DNA from: an uncultured Acidimicrobiales bacterium
GTDB taxonomy: Bacteria; Actinomycetota; Acidimicrobiia; Acidimicrobiales; Aldehydirespiratoraceae
Direction of reading: 5' to 3'
Length of the DNA: 64,000 nucleotides
Assembly: GCA_951812975.1 (NCBI GenBank)
Contig: CATOTC010000001.1
Coordinates: forward strand, 806,001 to 870,000
The notes beneath the pieces are model-generated. The model was not told the origin of the DNA. It was given only the letters and a program-made list of their open reading frames with translations, and searched no databases. The translations under genes and the position numbers were made by a program. Below are positions 40,045 to 48,774 of this stretch, in pieces; within the stretch, counting starts at the first letter, position 1, and every line of letters begins with the position of its first letter.

Positions 40045-40101
40045 TTTGTCCGCGGTGGCATCAGGAACAGGCGGACTCCCCTGCAGTTGATCGAGCAGGC
40101 C

Positions 40102-43100
40102 CTACGGGACCACGAGCGCGGCCCCAACCACTGTCGGTGGGCCGTTATGGAGATTCTCCTCCAGAGCAAGATCGGCACGGCGTTGCGCTAGACGAGCCTT
40201 CATCTCCTCAGCACGAGCCCGCGCCCTCCCCGAATTCAAACGAGGCTTGCCCCCGGCGAGTTCCTGTGCCTTGATCTCCTCAGCTCGCAGGTCCCAGTAG
40301 CGAACCTCGGCTTCCAGCCGCTCCCTCACGGCCTCTGCAACACGGGCAACCCGGCTGGTGACAACCGCACGAACTTCCTCGAAATGTGGCGTGGCCATCT
40401 GCTCGATCGCCCAATCACGAGCACCGACCTCGGCCGCGTGGCCGGCCCAATCGAGATCAAGATGCCCATCGAGCAGATCCGCTTGCTCCTCGGCCAACGG
40501 CGCATAGTTGAGATAAGGCTGACCGCCCGGATCACGAACGTTTCCATGCCGGTCGATCTCGACATACTGAACCCGGCGAGACACCACCTGACGACTCCCA
40601 TGAACCAGGCGCCCATCGGTGATGGAATGGTCGAGGAACACCAGCAACCTGGGCTCCACCGACGAATCCATGGGGTCAACCAGAATCGCCCCGCGCTGGA
40701 GCGTCTCGCCGTGGTCGGCGGAAACCTTGCGAAGCACGGCCGTGAGCAGCGGACTCCCCGGCGACACGAGTTCGGCCTGGCCTCCAACCCCTGGACGAGC
40801 ACTCGGTTCACCAGAACCAGAACGAGGTCGATCACCCTCGATGTGGGCCTTGTCGAAGGTCACCCTGTGGTAACGGTCGTGCACCGGCCCGAGCGCAGGG
40901 TCGGCCGCGGCACGCACCGCCACTGGCACACGGGTTATCTCGAAGCGGCCATGCTCACGGCCCGTGATCCGTCCGCCGTACCGGCGCAGCGCCGTCGAGA
41001 AGAAGGTCTGTACGAACCACGGCAACAACTTGCGGGCACGAGCCTTTGCCATCGTCCGGCGGATCTCATCGTTGGCAGCCGCGTCGGCAAGACCCGACAC
41101 CAATGCCCGCTCTTCCAAGACGCCGTTGAGCTGGGTTCCGATGTCGCCGTCGATCACCTCGTCCATCCAGGCCGCATGCGCAGGATCAGCATCAGAACGA
41201 ATGGCCCGCATCAACAGATCCCGCAACGAAACATTGATCTGCGAGTCACCGAGCACGTCATACACCTGATCACCGAACACGCCCCGCTGCTGCTCGATCT
41301 TCTCGAACAGCCGCTGGAACACCTGACCCTCCCGAGTCCCGTGAGCGACCAGGTTCCACATGTGGCAAGGCCGATTCTGGCCAATTCGATGGATCCGCCC
41401 GAACCGCTGCTCAATGCGGTTCGGGTTCCAAGGCAGGTCGTAGTTGACCATCAAGTTGGCGACCTGCAAGTTGACGCCCTCACCCGCCGCATCGGTAGCC
41501 ACCATGACCTGCACCGTCGGGTCCACCCGGAAGCGGTCCTGAATCGCCCTGCGGTCATGGCGCTTGATCCCGCCGTGGATGACGACAACAGCCTCGGGGC
41601 GGCCCAACTCAGCGGTGATCCGCTCCTCCAAATAAGTGAGCGTGTCCTTGTGCTCAGAGAACACGATCAACTTGGGGACCGTCCCGTCCCCACCAGAGTC
41701 TTCGCCGTTGCCGCTGAAGTCGGTCCCGACCTCAAAGCGGCCAGAGCGTAGCAGATCTCGAAGCTCCACCCATTTGGTGTCCTTACGGCTCTTGCGAACT
41801 CCGTCGGCCAACTCGACCAACGATTCCAATTCCGCAACCTCTGCCGCAAGTTCATCAGCGGTTCCCGCGGCAGTGGCCGCGTCGATCACCCAGTTCTCCA
41901 ACTGCTCGAACTCATCGTCGTTGTAGTCGTCAAGATCAAGATCCTCCAGGTCGGCGATCCGCACACCACGGGGCAGATCAACGACAGGAACCGGATCGCC
42001 CGACGAAGCCAAGCGACGCAGTTCCGACTCCTGCTCGGCCAAACGGTCCCGACGGCGGCGCAACGAGTGATAGATCGCGGCAGGGGAGGACGCCAACCGA
42101 CGCTGAAGACCCGCAAGGGCGAAGCCGACCATAATCCCACGACGGTCGCCACCTTCCTGCAAACGCATAGCCCGGTTCATTCCCGTCCGCACATAGTTCG
42201 TGACCGACTCGTACAACTCCGTCTCAGGTGCCGAGAGCTCGAAGCTCAAGCTGTGTGCATTCCGCTCAGGGAACAAGCGACGACCCTCGAACGTACGCAG
42301 GTTCTCCTTCACGATCCGGCGCATCACATCTGACGTGTCGGGTATTTCGGCCCGTTCATCACCGGAGCCGCGCTTTCGCAGCTGGCCTTCGAACATGTCT
42401 GGATCGACCAGAGTCATGAAAGCCAGGAAGTCATCGTCCTTGCCGTTGTGAGGAGTCGCCGTGAGCAACAGCAGATGCCGAGTGCGCTCCCGAAGCGCCT
42501 CACCGAGGATGAACCGTTTCGTCTTCTTCAACTCTGCTCCGTAACGGTTCGCCGACATCTTGTGAGCCTCATCAACAATCACCAGATCCCACTGCGAACC
42601 CCTGACCCGCTCCAGCATGTCCTCAGACCGAGAAAGCTGGTCCAACCGGGCGATCAGAAGATTCTTCTCCACGAACGGATTACCCGTGCGGGAATCCTCG
42701 ACAGCCCCACGCGACATCAACTCGAACGACAGTCCGAACTTCTCCCACAACTCGTCCTGCCACTGCTCCACCAAGCTCCCGGGAGCCACAATCAGACAAC
42801 GGACAACGTCGCCGCGCAACATCAACTCGCGGATCAACAACCCCGACATGATCGTCTTGCCCGCACCCGGATCGTCTGCCAAGACGAACCGCAACGGCCG
42901 CAACTCAAGCATCCGGTTGTAGACCGCATCGATCTGGTGCGGGTAGGGCTCAATGTTGGACGTGTCGACGGCAGCGAACGGGTCGGCGAGATGCGCCTGC
43001 TGCAACCGTTGCGCCTCCGCCGCGAGCTTGAACATATCACCGTCGGCATCGAAGCTCCATCTCCGCTGCTCCGGCTCGCCGAATCCCTCCAGATCGGCCG

Positions 43101-43260
43101 CGCCGATGATCCGGTCGCCCAACCGTCCATCACCCGTGCGGTAGGTGAGGGTTGCTGAACTCGGCCCGTGCATCTCCACGGCCACCACCGTCACGTGCCC
43201 ATCAGCAACCACTCCCTCCAGTCGCATGCCAGCGACCAGATCGTCGAACGAAAGGGTCAC
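40102..43260 (-). CDS. SNF2-type helicase of defence system
   Basis: A 1052-residue superfamily 2 helicase. Motifs: Q-like PYPHQIDAV, Walker A DPGAGKT (130-136), DEAH (229-232), LTATPHN as motif III, and QRFGRIHRIGQ as motif VI in the second RecA domain. The C-terminal third is helical and basic with coiled-coil stretches (RARAEEMKARLAQRRADL). Large helicases of this type occur with DUF1156 and DUF499 proteins in defence islands and in DISARM-like systems. The frame continues past a TAG at 40102-40104 into a DUF3883 domain, so this product is probably shortened. It is the first gene of the minus-strand run; 179 bases without a gene separate it from the next gene on the other strand. Confidence 0.88.
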   Translation of the reverse strand: MTLSFDDLVAGMRLEGVVADGHVTVVAVEMHGPSSATLTYRTGDGRLGDRIIGAADLEGFGEPEQRRWSFDADGDMFKLAAEAQRLQQAHLADPFAAVDTSNIEPYPHQIDAVYNRMLELRPLRFVLADDPGAGKTIMSGLLIRELMLRGDVVRCLIVAPGSLVEQWQDELWEKFGLSFELMSRGAVEDSRTGNPFVEKNLLIARLDQLSRSEDMLERVRGSQWDLVIVDEAHKMSANRYGAELKKTKRFILGEALRERTRHLLLLTATPHNGKDDDFLAFMTLVDPDMFEGQLRKRGSGDERAEIPDTSDVMRRIVKENLRTFEGRRLFPERNAHSLSFELSAPETELYESVTNYVRTGMNRAMRLQEGGDRRGIMVGFALAGLQRRLASSPAAIYHSLRRRRDRLAEQESELRRLASSGDPVPVVDLPRGVRIADLEDLDLDDYNDDEFEQLENWVIDAATAAGTADELAAEVAELESLVELADGVRKSRKDTKWVELRDLLRSGRFEVGTDFSGNGEDSGGDGTVPKLIVFSEHKDTLTYLEERITAELGRPEAVVVIHGGIKRHDRRAIQDRFRVDPTVQVMVATDAAGEGVNLQVANLMVNYDLPWNPNRIEQRFGRIHRIGQNRPCHMWNLVAHGTREGQVFQRLFEKIEQQRGVFGDQVYDVLGDSQINVSLRDLLMRAIRSDADPAHAAWMDEVIDGDIGTQLNGVLEERALVSGLADAAANDEIRRTMAKARARKLLPWFVQTFFSTALRRYGGRITGREHGRFEITRVPVAVRAAADPALGPVHDRYHRVTFDKAHIEGDRPRSGSGEPSARPGVGGQAELVSPGSPLLTAVLRKVSADHGETLQRGAILVDPMDSSVEPRLLVFLDHSITDGRLVHGSRQVVSRRVQYVEIDRHGNVRDPGGQPYLNYAPLAEEQADLLDGHLDLDWAGHAAEVGARDWAIEQMATPHFEEVRAVVTSRVARVAEAVRERLEAEVRYWDLRAEEIKAQELAGGKPRLNSGRARARAEEMKARLAQRRADLALEENLHNGPPTVVGAALVVP

Positions 43261-43439
43261 GGAATTGCCACCTCACCCTCGCCCTCAACCCATCCACGCA
43301 TCGCTCACGCTCCCATTCCGACGATCCCGAATCGTACACTTCCAGAGGGTGCAAGGGCTTCTCTGCCTAGCCAGGTCACATAGCGGCGCATGAGCGCTCG
43401 CGGTTGGTCGTGCAGCCCCGATCCGCGCGACGCTCGTAC

Positions 43440-43754
43440 ATGGCTGTCACTCTCTACTACAACGCTGAATGCCCGGATTGTGAACGCCAAGCTCGCAGAA
43501 CCGAGAAGCTGGACTGGCTCGGGCGCGTGGCCGTAGCGACCGAGGATTCACCGATCGGCGCGGTCCCGGCTGGCGAAATCGTTGTGGTCGACAACAGAAC
43601 CGACAAGATCTTCACCGGGATCTATGCGACCCGGGCCGTCAGCATGCAGGTGTCCGCCTACCTCTTGTATGGACTCTTGCTTTACATTCCCCCTATCCGA
43701 CAGGTCTTCGGCCGCAAGAAACCGGGGTGCAACGGTGACGCGTGCGAAATCTGA
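43440..43754 (+). CDS. DCC-type thiol protein (DUF393-like)
   Basis: About 104 residues from the ATG at 43440. LYYNAECPDCERQARR is the thioredoxin-like CxxC strand-helix that marks the DUF393 (DCC) family; AVATEDSPIGAVPAGEIVVVD and a C-terminal amphipathic helix AYLLYGLLLYIPP follow, then a short Cys-containing tail (GCNGDACEI). Family members are thought to be thiol-disulfide proteins. It overlaps the next gene by 20 bases. It is the first gene to the right of the defence island. Confidence 0.75.
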   Translation: MAVTLYYNAECPDCERQARRTEKLDWLGRVAVATEDSPIGAVPAGEIVVVDNRTDKIFTGIYATRAVSMQVSAYLLYGLLLYIPPIRQVFGRKKPGCNGDACEI

Positions 43755-44133
43755 GCGGCTGACGCTGCTGGCTGTCGCGCTCTTGCATCTCGCCGTGGGG
43801 GTAACGCACGGTTTCAGCCACATCGTCGCAGACGTACCGAACACGGCTGTGCAACAGGCGTTCATCGTGGTCGTGGTGACTCTGCTCCCGCTCGTGGCTG
43901 TCCTTGTGGCGTTTCGCAGGAGCGTGAGAGTGGGGGCCGTCCTCTTCTCCGTGTCGATGGCCGCCTCATTCATGTTCGGATACCTGCTGCACTTCGTTAT
44001 CGACAGTCCCGATCTGCATTCCAACGTCATCGGTGAGCACGAATCCATCTTCTTCCACTCCGCTCTCAACCTGGCCCTGTTCGAGTTCGTCGGATTCGCC
44101 ACCGGGCTGTTGATCGCAATTCGCAGGCCCTGA
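43735..44133 (+). CDS. Four-helix membrane protein
   Basis: About 132 residues from a GTG at 43735 inside the end of the thiol-protein gene. Four hydrophobic segments are clear: LTLLAVALLHLAVGVTHGFS, FIVVVVTLLPLVAVLVAF, VGAVLFSVSMAASFMFGYLL and LNLALFEFVGFATGLLIAI. His residues in the loops (HGFSHIVAD, HFVIDSPDLHSN, GEHESIFFHS) recur, which might bind metal. No named family is recognised. Overlap with the thiol protein suggests they act together at the membrane. Confidence 0.7.
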   Translation: MTRAKSERLTLLAVALLHLAVGVTHGFSHIVADVPNTAVQQAFIVVVVTLLPLVAVLVAFRRSVRVGAVLFSVSMAASFMFGYLLHFVIDSPDLHSNVIGEHESIFFHSALNLALFEFVGFATGLLIAIRRP

Positions 44134-44159
44134 TGAACATGGGTCGGTAGTCTCCCGGG

Positions 44160-44861
44160 ATGGATGAAACACAGGCCGAGAGCGGCGCGGGGCCGGCTTC
44201 GGAGCGGGTGAAGGTACGGCGCAGTGCTGATCGGGGGCGCTATGACCTGGCCGATGTGACGCAGATTCTCGACGCCGGGTTGATCGCGCATGTGGGGGTC
44301 TCGACGCCCGAGGGCCCGTTGGTGCTGCCGATGGCATACGGACACGACGGCGAGAGTCTCTACCTCCACGGTGCGGTCACCAACCATCTGCTCGGCTCAG
44401 GTGAGGATCAAGAGATATGCGTGACCGTGACCTGCCTCGACGGGCTGGTGGTCGCACGCACACCGTTCCACAACTCGATGAACTATCGCTCCGTGGTGGT
44501 GCGCGGAAGGGCCCAGCGCATCACCAACGACGAACACAAACTCACAGCGCTGAAGCTCGTCACCGACCACATCGCCGAAATTTGGGACAGCAGTCGTCCG
44601 CCCTCGAAAATCGACCTTCGCAAGACGCTGGTGTTGCAGATGCCGCTGACCGAATCGTCGGCAAAGGTACGCAGCGGAGACCCCATAGACGAAGCCGACG
44701 ACATCGCCGGATCCTGGTGGGCCGGCGTGGTGCCCATAACCACCCGGTTCGAACCACCGGTCGTCTCAGCGGACCTGACCGCGGACGCCACCCCACCCGA
44801 GGCAATCGCGCAGATGTCGGGCTGCAGTCCCGAACACCGCCCACGCCTCAGAGCCGACTGA
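44160..44861 (+). CDS. Pyridoxamine-5'-phosphate-oxidase-like flavoprotein
   Basis: A 233-residue protein of the split-barrel flavin-binding group: VRRSADRGRYDLADVTQILD, then HVGVSTPEGPLVLPMAYGHD, LYLHGAVTNHLLG and CVTVTCLDGLVVARTPFHNS, NYRSVVVRGRAQRI. This pattern is typical of the pyridoxamine oxidase family subgroup that binds FMN or F420 without making PLP. Substrate unknown. It starts 26 bases after the membrane protein gene. Confidence 0.85.
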   Translation: MDETQAESGAGPASERVKVRRSADRGRYDLADVTQILDAGLIAHVGVSTPEGPLVLPMAYGHDGESLYLHGAVTNHLLGSGEDQEICVTVTCLDGLVVARTPFHNSMNYRSVVVRGRAQRITNDEHKLTALKLVTDHIAEIWDSSRPPSKIDLRKTLVLQMPLTESSAKVRSGDPIDEADDIAGSWWAGVVPITTRFEPPVVSADLTADATPPEAIAQMSGCSPEHRPRLRAD

Positions 44862-44904
44862 CACGCCGACAGAACTGCCATGCCGCTCACCCGGCGAGAC
44901 CGAG

Positions 44905-45633
44905 GTGGATCGGCGAAGATGGAGCATGGCCAGCGGGCTCGACAGACCGAACCGACGCCGCCGAACCAAGCGCTCCCGCGCCCGCCGCAACAACGCTGAA
45001 GACGTCCACCGCAAGCGGCGCCTGGCGATGGTCAACAGACAGATCAAGAACCGGGGGGTGACCGACCGTCGAGTCCTGGCCGCGATGGAGTCTGTGCCCC
45101 GGCACCTGTTCGTGGAGGAGTCCCTCGCCGGAACCGCCTATCAGGATCACCCGCTGCCCATAGCGGCCAGCCAGACGATCTCACAGCCCTACATGGTGGC
45201 GTTGATGGCCCAAGCGGCCGAAATAACACCGGACGACCGTGTACTGGAGGTGGGAACAGGCTCTGGCTACGGGGCCGCGGTGCTCGCCGAGTTGGCCGCT
45301 GAAGTGGTCACCGTCGAGCGTCACCAGAAACTGGCCGACGCGGCCGCCGTGCTGCTGGCCGAACTGGGCTGTCACAACGTGGAGGTGGTCAAAGCCGACG
45401 GCACGCTCGGTTGCTCCCGCGGCGCGCCGTACTCAGCGGTGGTGGTCACCGCGTCCACTGAGAACACGCCGTTGCCGTTGGTTGAGCAGCTCGCAGACGG
45501 GGGCCGACTGATAATCCCGCTCGGACCCCTCGGCGAGGTCCAACACCTCACCCGCCTCAGGCGGACCGGCGACGCAACGACCACAGAATCTCTAGGCCGT
45601 GTCCGTTTCGTTCCCCTGATCGCCGGCCCCTAG
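44905..45633 (+). CDS. pcm: Protein-L-isoaspartate O-methyltransferase
   Basis: A 242-residue SAM-dependent enzyme that methylates isoaspartyl residues in damaged proteins to start their repair. Signatures: AMESVPRHLFV, LPIAASQTISQPYMVALM, the SAM motif VLEVGTGSGYGAAVL, and VEQLADGGRLIIPLG. The GTG start gives a very basic N-terminus of about 40 residues; an ATG at 44926 or the one at 45028 (MVNRQIKNRG, the usual family start) may be the true beginning. Terminal TAG. It stands alone between unrelated genes. Confidence 0.9.
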   Translation: MDRRRWSMASGLDRPNRRRRTKRSRARRNNAEDVHRKRRLAMVNRQIKNRGVTDRRVLAAMESVPRHLFVEESLAGTAYQDHPLPIAASQTISQPYMVALMAQAAEITPDDRVLEVGTGSGYGAAVLAELAAEVVTVERHQKLADAAAVLLAELGCHNVEVVKADGTLGCSRGAPYSAVVVTASTENTPLPLVEQLADGGRLIIPLGPLGEVQHLTRLRRTGDATTTESLGRVRFVPLIAGP

Positions 45634-45694
45634 CCCAACGACCCCAGCCGCTGCCACCGCCGCTGCGGATGCGCACCGCGGCTACGGTGAGGGG

Positions 45695-46348
45695 ATGGTC
45701 GCCGCCGTTCCAAGGGTCGTCATCGTCGATGACCATCGGCTGTTCCGCAGCGGCGTGCGGGTCGAGCTCGGCGACCGGGTGAATGTGGTTGCTGAGGCCG
45801 ACGACGTGGCCTCGGCGGTCGCGGCCATTGAGCAGTGGCGGCCCGATGTCGTGCTGCTCGACGTCCACCTGCCCTCGGGTTCGGGGCGTGAGGTCATCGA
45901 GGCAGTCGGTTCGGGCCAGGTCGATACCCGCTTCCTGGCTCTGTCGGTGTCCGACGCGGCAACCGATGTGATCAACGTGGTGCGGGCCGGCGCGCGGGGC
46001 TACGTCACCAAGTCGATCTCCGGCGACGACCTGGTCGAGGCGATCATCCGGGTGAGCAACGGCGATGCGGTCTTCTCGCCCCGGCTGGCAGGATTCGTGC
46101 TCGACGCCTTCAGCGCCGGCGGAGCCCGGACCGACGAGGATTCCGATGACGACCTCGACCGGCTCACCCCACGCGAGCAGGAGGTCCTCAGGCATCTGGC
46201 CCGCGGCTACACCTACAAGGAGATCGCCCGTCGGCTGTCGATCTCGATCAAGACGGTCGAGACTCACGCCTCGGCGGTGCTCCGCAAACTCCAACTCTCG
46301 AACCGGAACGAACTCAGCCGCTGGGCCGCTGCCCGACGAATATGGTAG
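45695..46348 (+). CDS. NarL/LuxR-type response regulator
   Basis: A 217-residue regulator. The receiver domain has the acidic pair Asp12-Asp13 (VDDHRLF), phospho-acceptor Asp56 (VVLLDVHLPSG) and Lys106 (GYVTKSIS). A 30-residue linker leads to a LuxR-type helix-turn-helix (LTPREQEVLRHLARGYTYKE, then KTVETHASAVLRKL). No kinase is adjacent. In actinobacteria this type of regulator is normally next to a PspC-domain kinase; the kinase at 10467-11636 lacks a regulator, so they are likely partners that have been separated. That pairing is inference. Confidence 0.9.
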   Translation: MVAAVPRVVIVDDHRLFRSGVRVELGDRVNVVAEADDVASAVAAIEQWRPDVVLLDVHLPSGSGREVIEAVGSGQVDTRFLALSVSDAATDVINVVRAGARGYVTKSISGDDLVEAIIRVSNGDAVFSPRLAGFVLDAFSAGGARTDEDSDDDLDRLTPREQEVLRHLARGYTYKEIARRLSISIKTVETHASAVLRKLQLSNRNELSRWAAARRIW

Positions 46349-46462
46349 CGCCGGCCGGTCGCTGGGGGCGGACCGGCGAGGCGCTACCTTGGGTGGCGAT
46401 GGGAAGGGGGAAGACCCATCGCCAGACTGAGACTGCGGGCCAGTGGATTACCGGGGCCGGCT

Positions 46463-46483
46463 GATTACACGCAGGGTGTAATC
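46463..46483. promoter_or_regulatory. Perfect inverted repeat, possible operator
   Basis: GATTACAC and GTGTAATC form an 8-base perfect inverted repeat with a 5-base spacer. It could bind a dimeric regulator; it lies after the response regulator gene and 180 bases before the LysR gene. Confidence 0.5.
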
Positions 46484-46617
46484 CGACACGCCACCGAACT
46501 GAAAACCCGGACCAAGCGCTGAGCGGAGGGCTGCTGCGGTAACCGTGGATGGATTCGGGTTGATGGTCATGACTGTATTATCGCCCCCATATCGACATGA
46601 CACAACCATATATTTTT

Positions 46618-46637
46618 AATACTTATTGCCAAGTATT
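46618..46637. promoter_or_regulatory. Palindrome fitting a LysR-type operator
   Basis: AATACTTATTGCCAAGTATT is a dyad (AATACTT, 6 bases, AAGTATT) containing the T-N11-A arrangement of LysR-type sites. It lies 27 bases before the LysR start codon, so autoregulation is plausible. Confidence 0.55.
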
Positions 46638-46664
46638 ATCATGATTGCATGACATACTCAGCAA

Positions 46665-47519
46665 ATGCAGTTGGACATCGAATCGCTGAGGACCTTCGCC
46701 GCCGTCGTCGACCTCAAAGGCATGACCCGAGCAGCCGAGTCTCTAGAGATCAGCCAATCGGCAGTCAGTTGGAAGATCAAGCGCCTGGAAGAGAAAGTCG
46801 GTCGCAGCCTGCTGATTCGCGAAGGCCATTCGCTGCGACCCTCGCGCGACGGGCGAGAACTCCTCCACTACGCCCGAGCCATCGTCGGCACACACGACGA
46901 AGCCGTCCGCCGCCTGGAGAGCTCAGAACTCAGCGGCACCGTCAAAGTCGGCACCCCCGAGGAGATCAGCACGGCGCGCATGTGCGCCGTGCTCTCACGC
47001 TTCAACCGCATCCACCCCAGAACATCGATCGAGTTCTTCGTAGACCGGTCATTTCGGCTCGCCTCGATGCTGGCCCTCAGCGAACTCGACGTTGCGGTGC
47101 TGCAAGTGATCGAGAAGGACCGGCGACCGGAGGACCAGATCCTCTGGAAGGACCCGCTCATCTGGGTCTGTGCCCCAGACAGCCAGTACGAGGAAGGTGT
47201 CGTTCCCCTGATCACCTTCGGCGAGGGCGGGTTCTACCGCCCGCTTGCGCGACAGGCCCTGACCAACGCGGCCATACCCTTCACGGTTACTTTCTCGGGA
47301 CCCAGCGCCGCAAGCGTCATAGGCGCCGCAGAAGCAGGGCTGGGCGTGGCGGTCCTCGCCGAGAGTTCCATGAGAGGTGACCTGATCCGGTGGCCTCGGG
47401 CCGACTCGATTCCCCCGCTCCCAGACTCGACGTATGTGGCGCGTGCCGCTGCCGGCGAACCCTCCGTCGTAGCGACCGAACTCATCTCCGACATCGTGGG
47501 CGAACTGCAAGCCGAATGA
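46665..47519 (+). CDS. LysR-family transcriptional regulator
   Basis: A 284-residue regulator: an N-terminal winged helix-turn-helix (LDIESLRTFAAVVDLKGMTR with SAVSWKIKRLEEKVGRSLL) and a periplasmic-binding-like effector domain beginning at GTVKVGTPEEI. It should control a nearby operon, and the two M24-fold genes following on the same strand are the obvious targets. The ATG follows an AT-rich region with a palindrome 27 bases upstream. A Trp where many LysR proteins have another residue in the recognition helix (SAVSWKIK) is normal for the branch. Confidence 0.9.
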   Translation: MQLDIESLRTFAAVVDLKGMTRAAESLEISQSAVSWKIKRLEEKVGRSLLIREGHSLRPSRDGRELLHYARAIVGTHDEAVRRLESSELSGTVKVGTPEEISTARMCAVLSRFNRIHPRTSIEFFVDRSFRLASMLALSELDVAVLQVIEKDRRPEDQILWKDPLIWVCAPDSQYEEGVVPLITFGEGGFYRPLARQALTNAAIPFTVTFSGPSAASVIGAAEAGLGVAVLAESSMRGDLIRWPRADSIPPLPDSTYVARAAAGEPSVVATELISDIVGELQAE

Positions 47520-47610
47520 ACCCTGGCGGACCACGCGCTCACGCCGGCCATGTTGCATGCTGTTGGCGATGATTGTTGCCGCCGAGTTGCCTACCTGTGA
47601 GGTCAAACGA

Positions 47611-48774
47611 ATGTGCGCTGATCGACTGGCGCGCCTGCGCAGCGGGTTGGATGAACAGCAAGTGGACGCCGCGGTGCTGCTGCACGGACCCAACGTCACC
47701 TACGCCACCGGCTTCGTGCCCGAAGCCGTCGACGCAAGCCACGCGACCTATCAACGGGCGTTGGCAATCGTCACCGAAGACCGGGTGCGCCTCCATGCCC
47801 ACGGCCGAGATGCCCATGAAAAGACCGATGGCCTTGACTGCGAGATCGGCGCACCGTTGTGGCCCGAACTCGACGATGACACCCGAGCCGTTCGCTCAGC
47901 GCTGCAAGAAGTTGCCGGTGACTTGGCAGGTCGGCGCATCGCTGTCGATTCCGTGACAGGAGCCATGGAGCGGGCGGGCCTGTACGACGATGCCCAACTC
48001 GTCGACGCCAATCGAGTGCTCGGTCCTGCCCGTCTCATCAAGACCACCGACGAGGTCGCCTGCATCGAGCGATCGCAATTCCTCACCGAGTGGGCTATGG
48101 AACCGGCACGCGAAGCGTGCGTCGTCGGGGCCACTCGCCGAGACGTCGCCGGTGTGTTCCTCGAAGCTCTACGGGGGCTCGGCGGCGACCACAACGAGAT
48201 CGACCCCATCTTCCAACCCATGCCGCGCTCACAGCGAGACGGGCCCTACACCGCAAGCGGATCTGTAGCCTTCCCCACCGGCGTCGGCAACCCCCGCTAC
48301 CAGGCGGGCGACCTGGTTTGGGTCGACTCCGGACACGGCTGTGGGGGCTACGCCTCGGACTACGGACGGACCTGGATCGTGGGGCGCGAGCCGTCAGCAG
48401 CCGAGCGCTCCTGTTTCGACCGCTGGCTGACGATCACCCGAGCCTGCTACGACGCCATCAGGCCAGGAGTGACACTGGGCGATGTGGCACGCCGAGCCGT
48501 CGCAGCCAACGGCGGAACCCGACCATGGCTGCCCTACTTCTATCTCGCCCACGGGGTAGGGCTGGAAAGCGCTGAGATGCCGATGATCGGCACCGACCTC
48601 GGCGAAGAGTTCGACGACAACTTCGTGCTCGCACCCGGCATGATCCTGGTGCTCGAACCAGTGGTCTGGGACGACGGCGTCGCCGGCTACCGCGCCGAGG
48701 AGATCGTCGTGGTCACAGACGACGGAAACCGGATCCTGTCATCGTTTCCCGGCTATGCCCCCTTCGACTCATGA
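47611..48774 (+). CDS. M24-family peptidase (Xaa-Pro aminopeptidase-like)
   Basis: About 387 residues from the ATG at 47611; an earlier in-frame ATG at 47557 would add 18 residues. The C-terminal pita-bread domain keeps the dinuclear metal ligands: Asp in LVWVDSGHG, Asp in GYASDYGRTW, His in YLAHGVGLE, Glu in MILVLEPVVW and Glu in GYRAEEIVVV. It should cleave Xaa-Pro or a related C-N bond. The last codon overlaps the start of the second M24 gene by ATGA, so the two products are probably made together. Confidence 0.85.
   Translation: MCADRLARLRSGLDEQQVDAAVLLHGPNVTYATGFVPEAVDASHATYQRALAIVTEDRVRLHAHGRDAHEKTDGLDCEIGAPLWPELDDDTRAVRSALQEVAGDLAGRRIAVDSVTGAMERAGLYDDAQLVDANRVLGPARLIKTTDEVACIERSQFLTEWAMEPAREACVVGATRRDVAGVFLEALRGLGGDHNEIDPIFQPMPRSQRDGPYTASGSVAFPTGVGNPRYQAGDLVWVDSGHGCGGYASDYGRTWIVGREPSAAERSCFDRWLTITRACYDAIRPGVTLGDVARRAVAANGGTRPWLPYFYLAHGVGLESAEMPMIGTDLGEEFDDNFVLAPGMILVLEPVVWDDGVAGYRAEEIVVVTDDGNRILSSFPGYAPFDS

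Larger units (their letters stand above)
46349..46664. other. Regulatory gap before the LysR gene
   Basis: A 316-base gap without a supported gene. It contains the palindrome listed at 46463-46483 and then an AT-rich stretch from about 46565 to 46640, unusual for this GC-rich window, that holds a second palindrome and probably the promoter for the LysR gene. Confidence 0.6.

Noticed and set aside
40384..41751. 455-codon plus-strand frame within the helicase gene
   Set aside because: Antisense shadow; the helicase motifs on the minus strand explain the region.
35825..43260. TAG reassigned as a sense codon in this organism
   Set aside because: TAG ends several normal full-length genes here (VOC, SDR at 13557-14300, pcm, response regulator, leuA), so the two internal TAG codons are more likely mutations or local readthrough.
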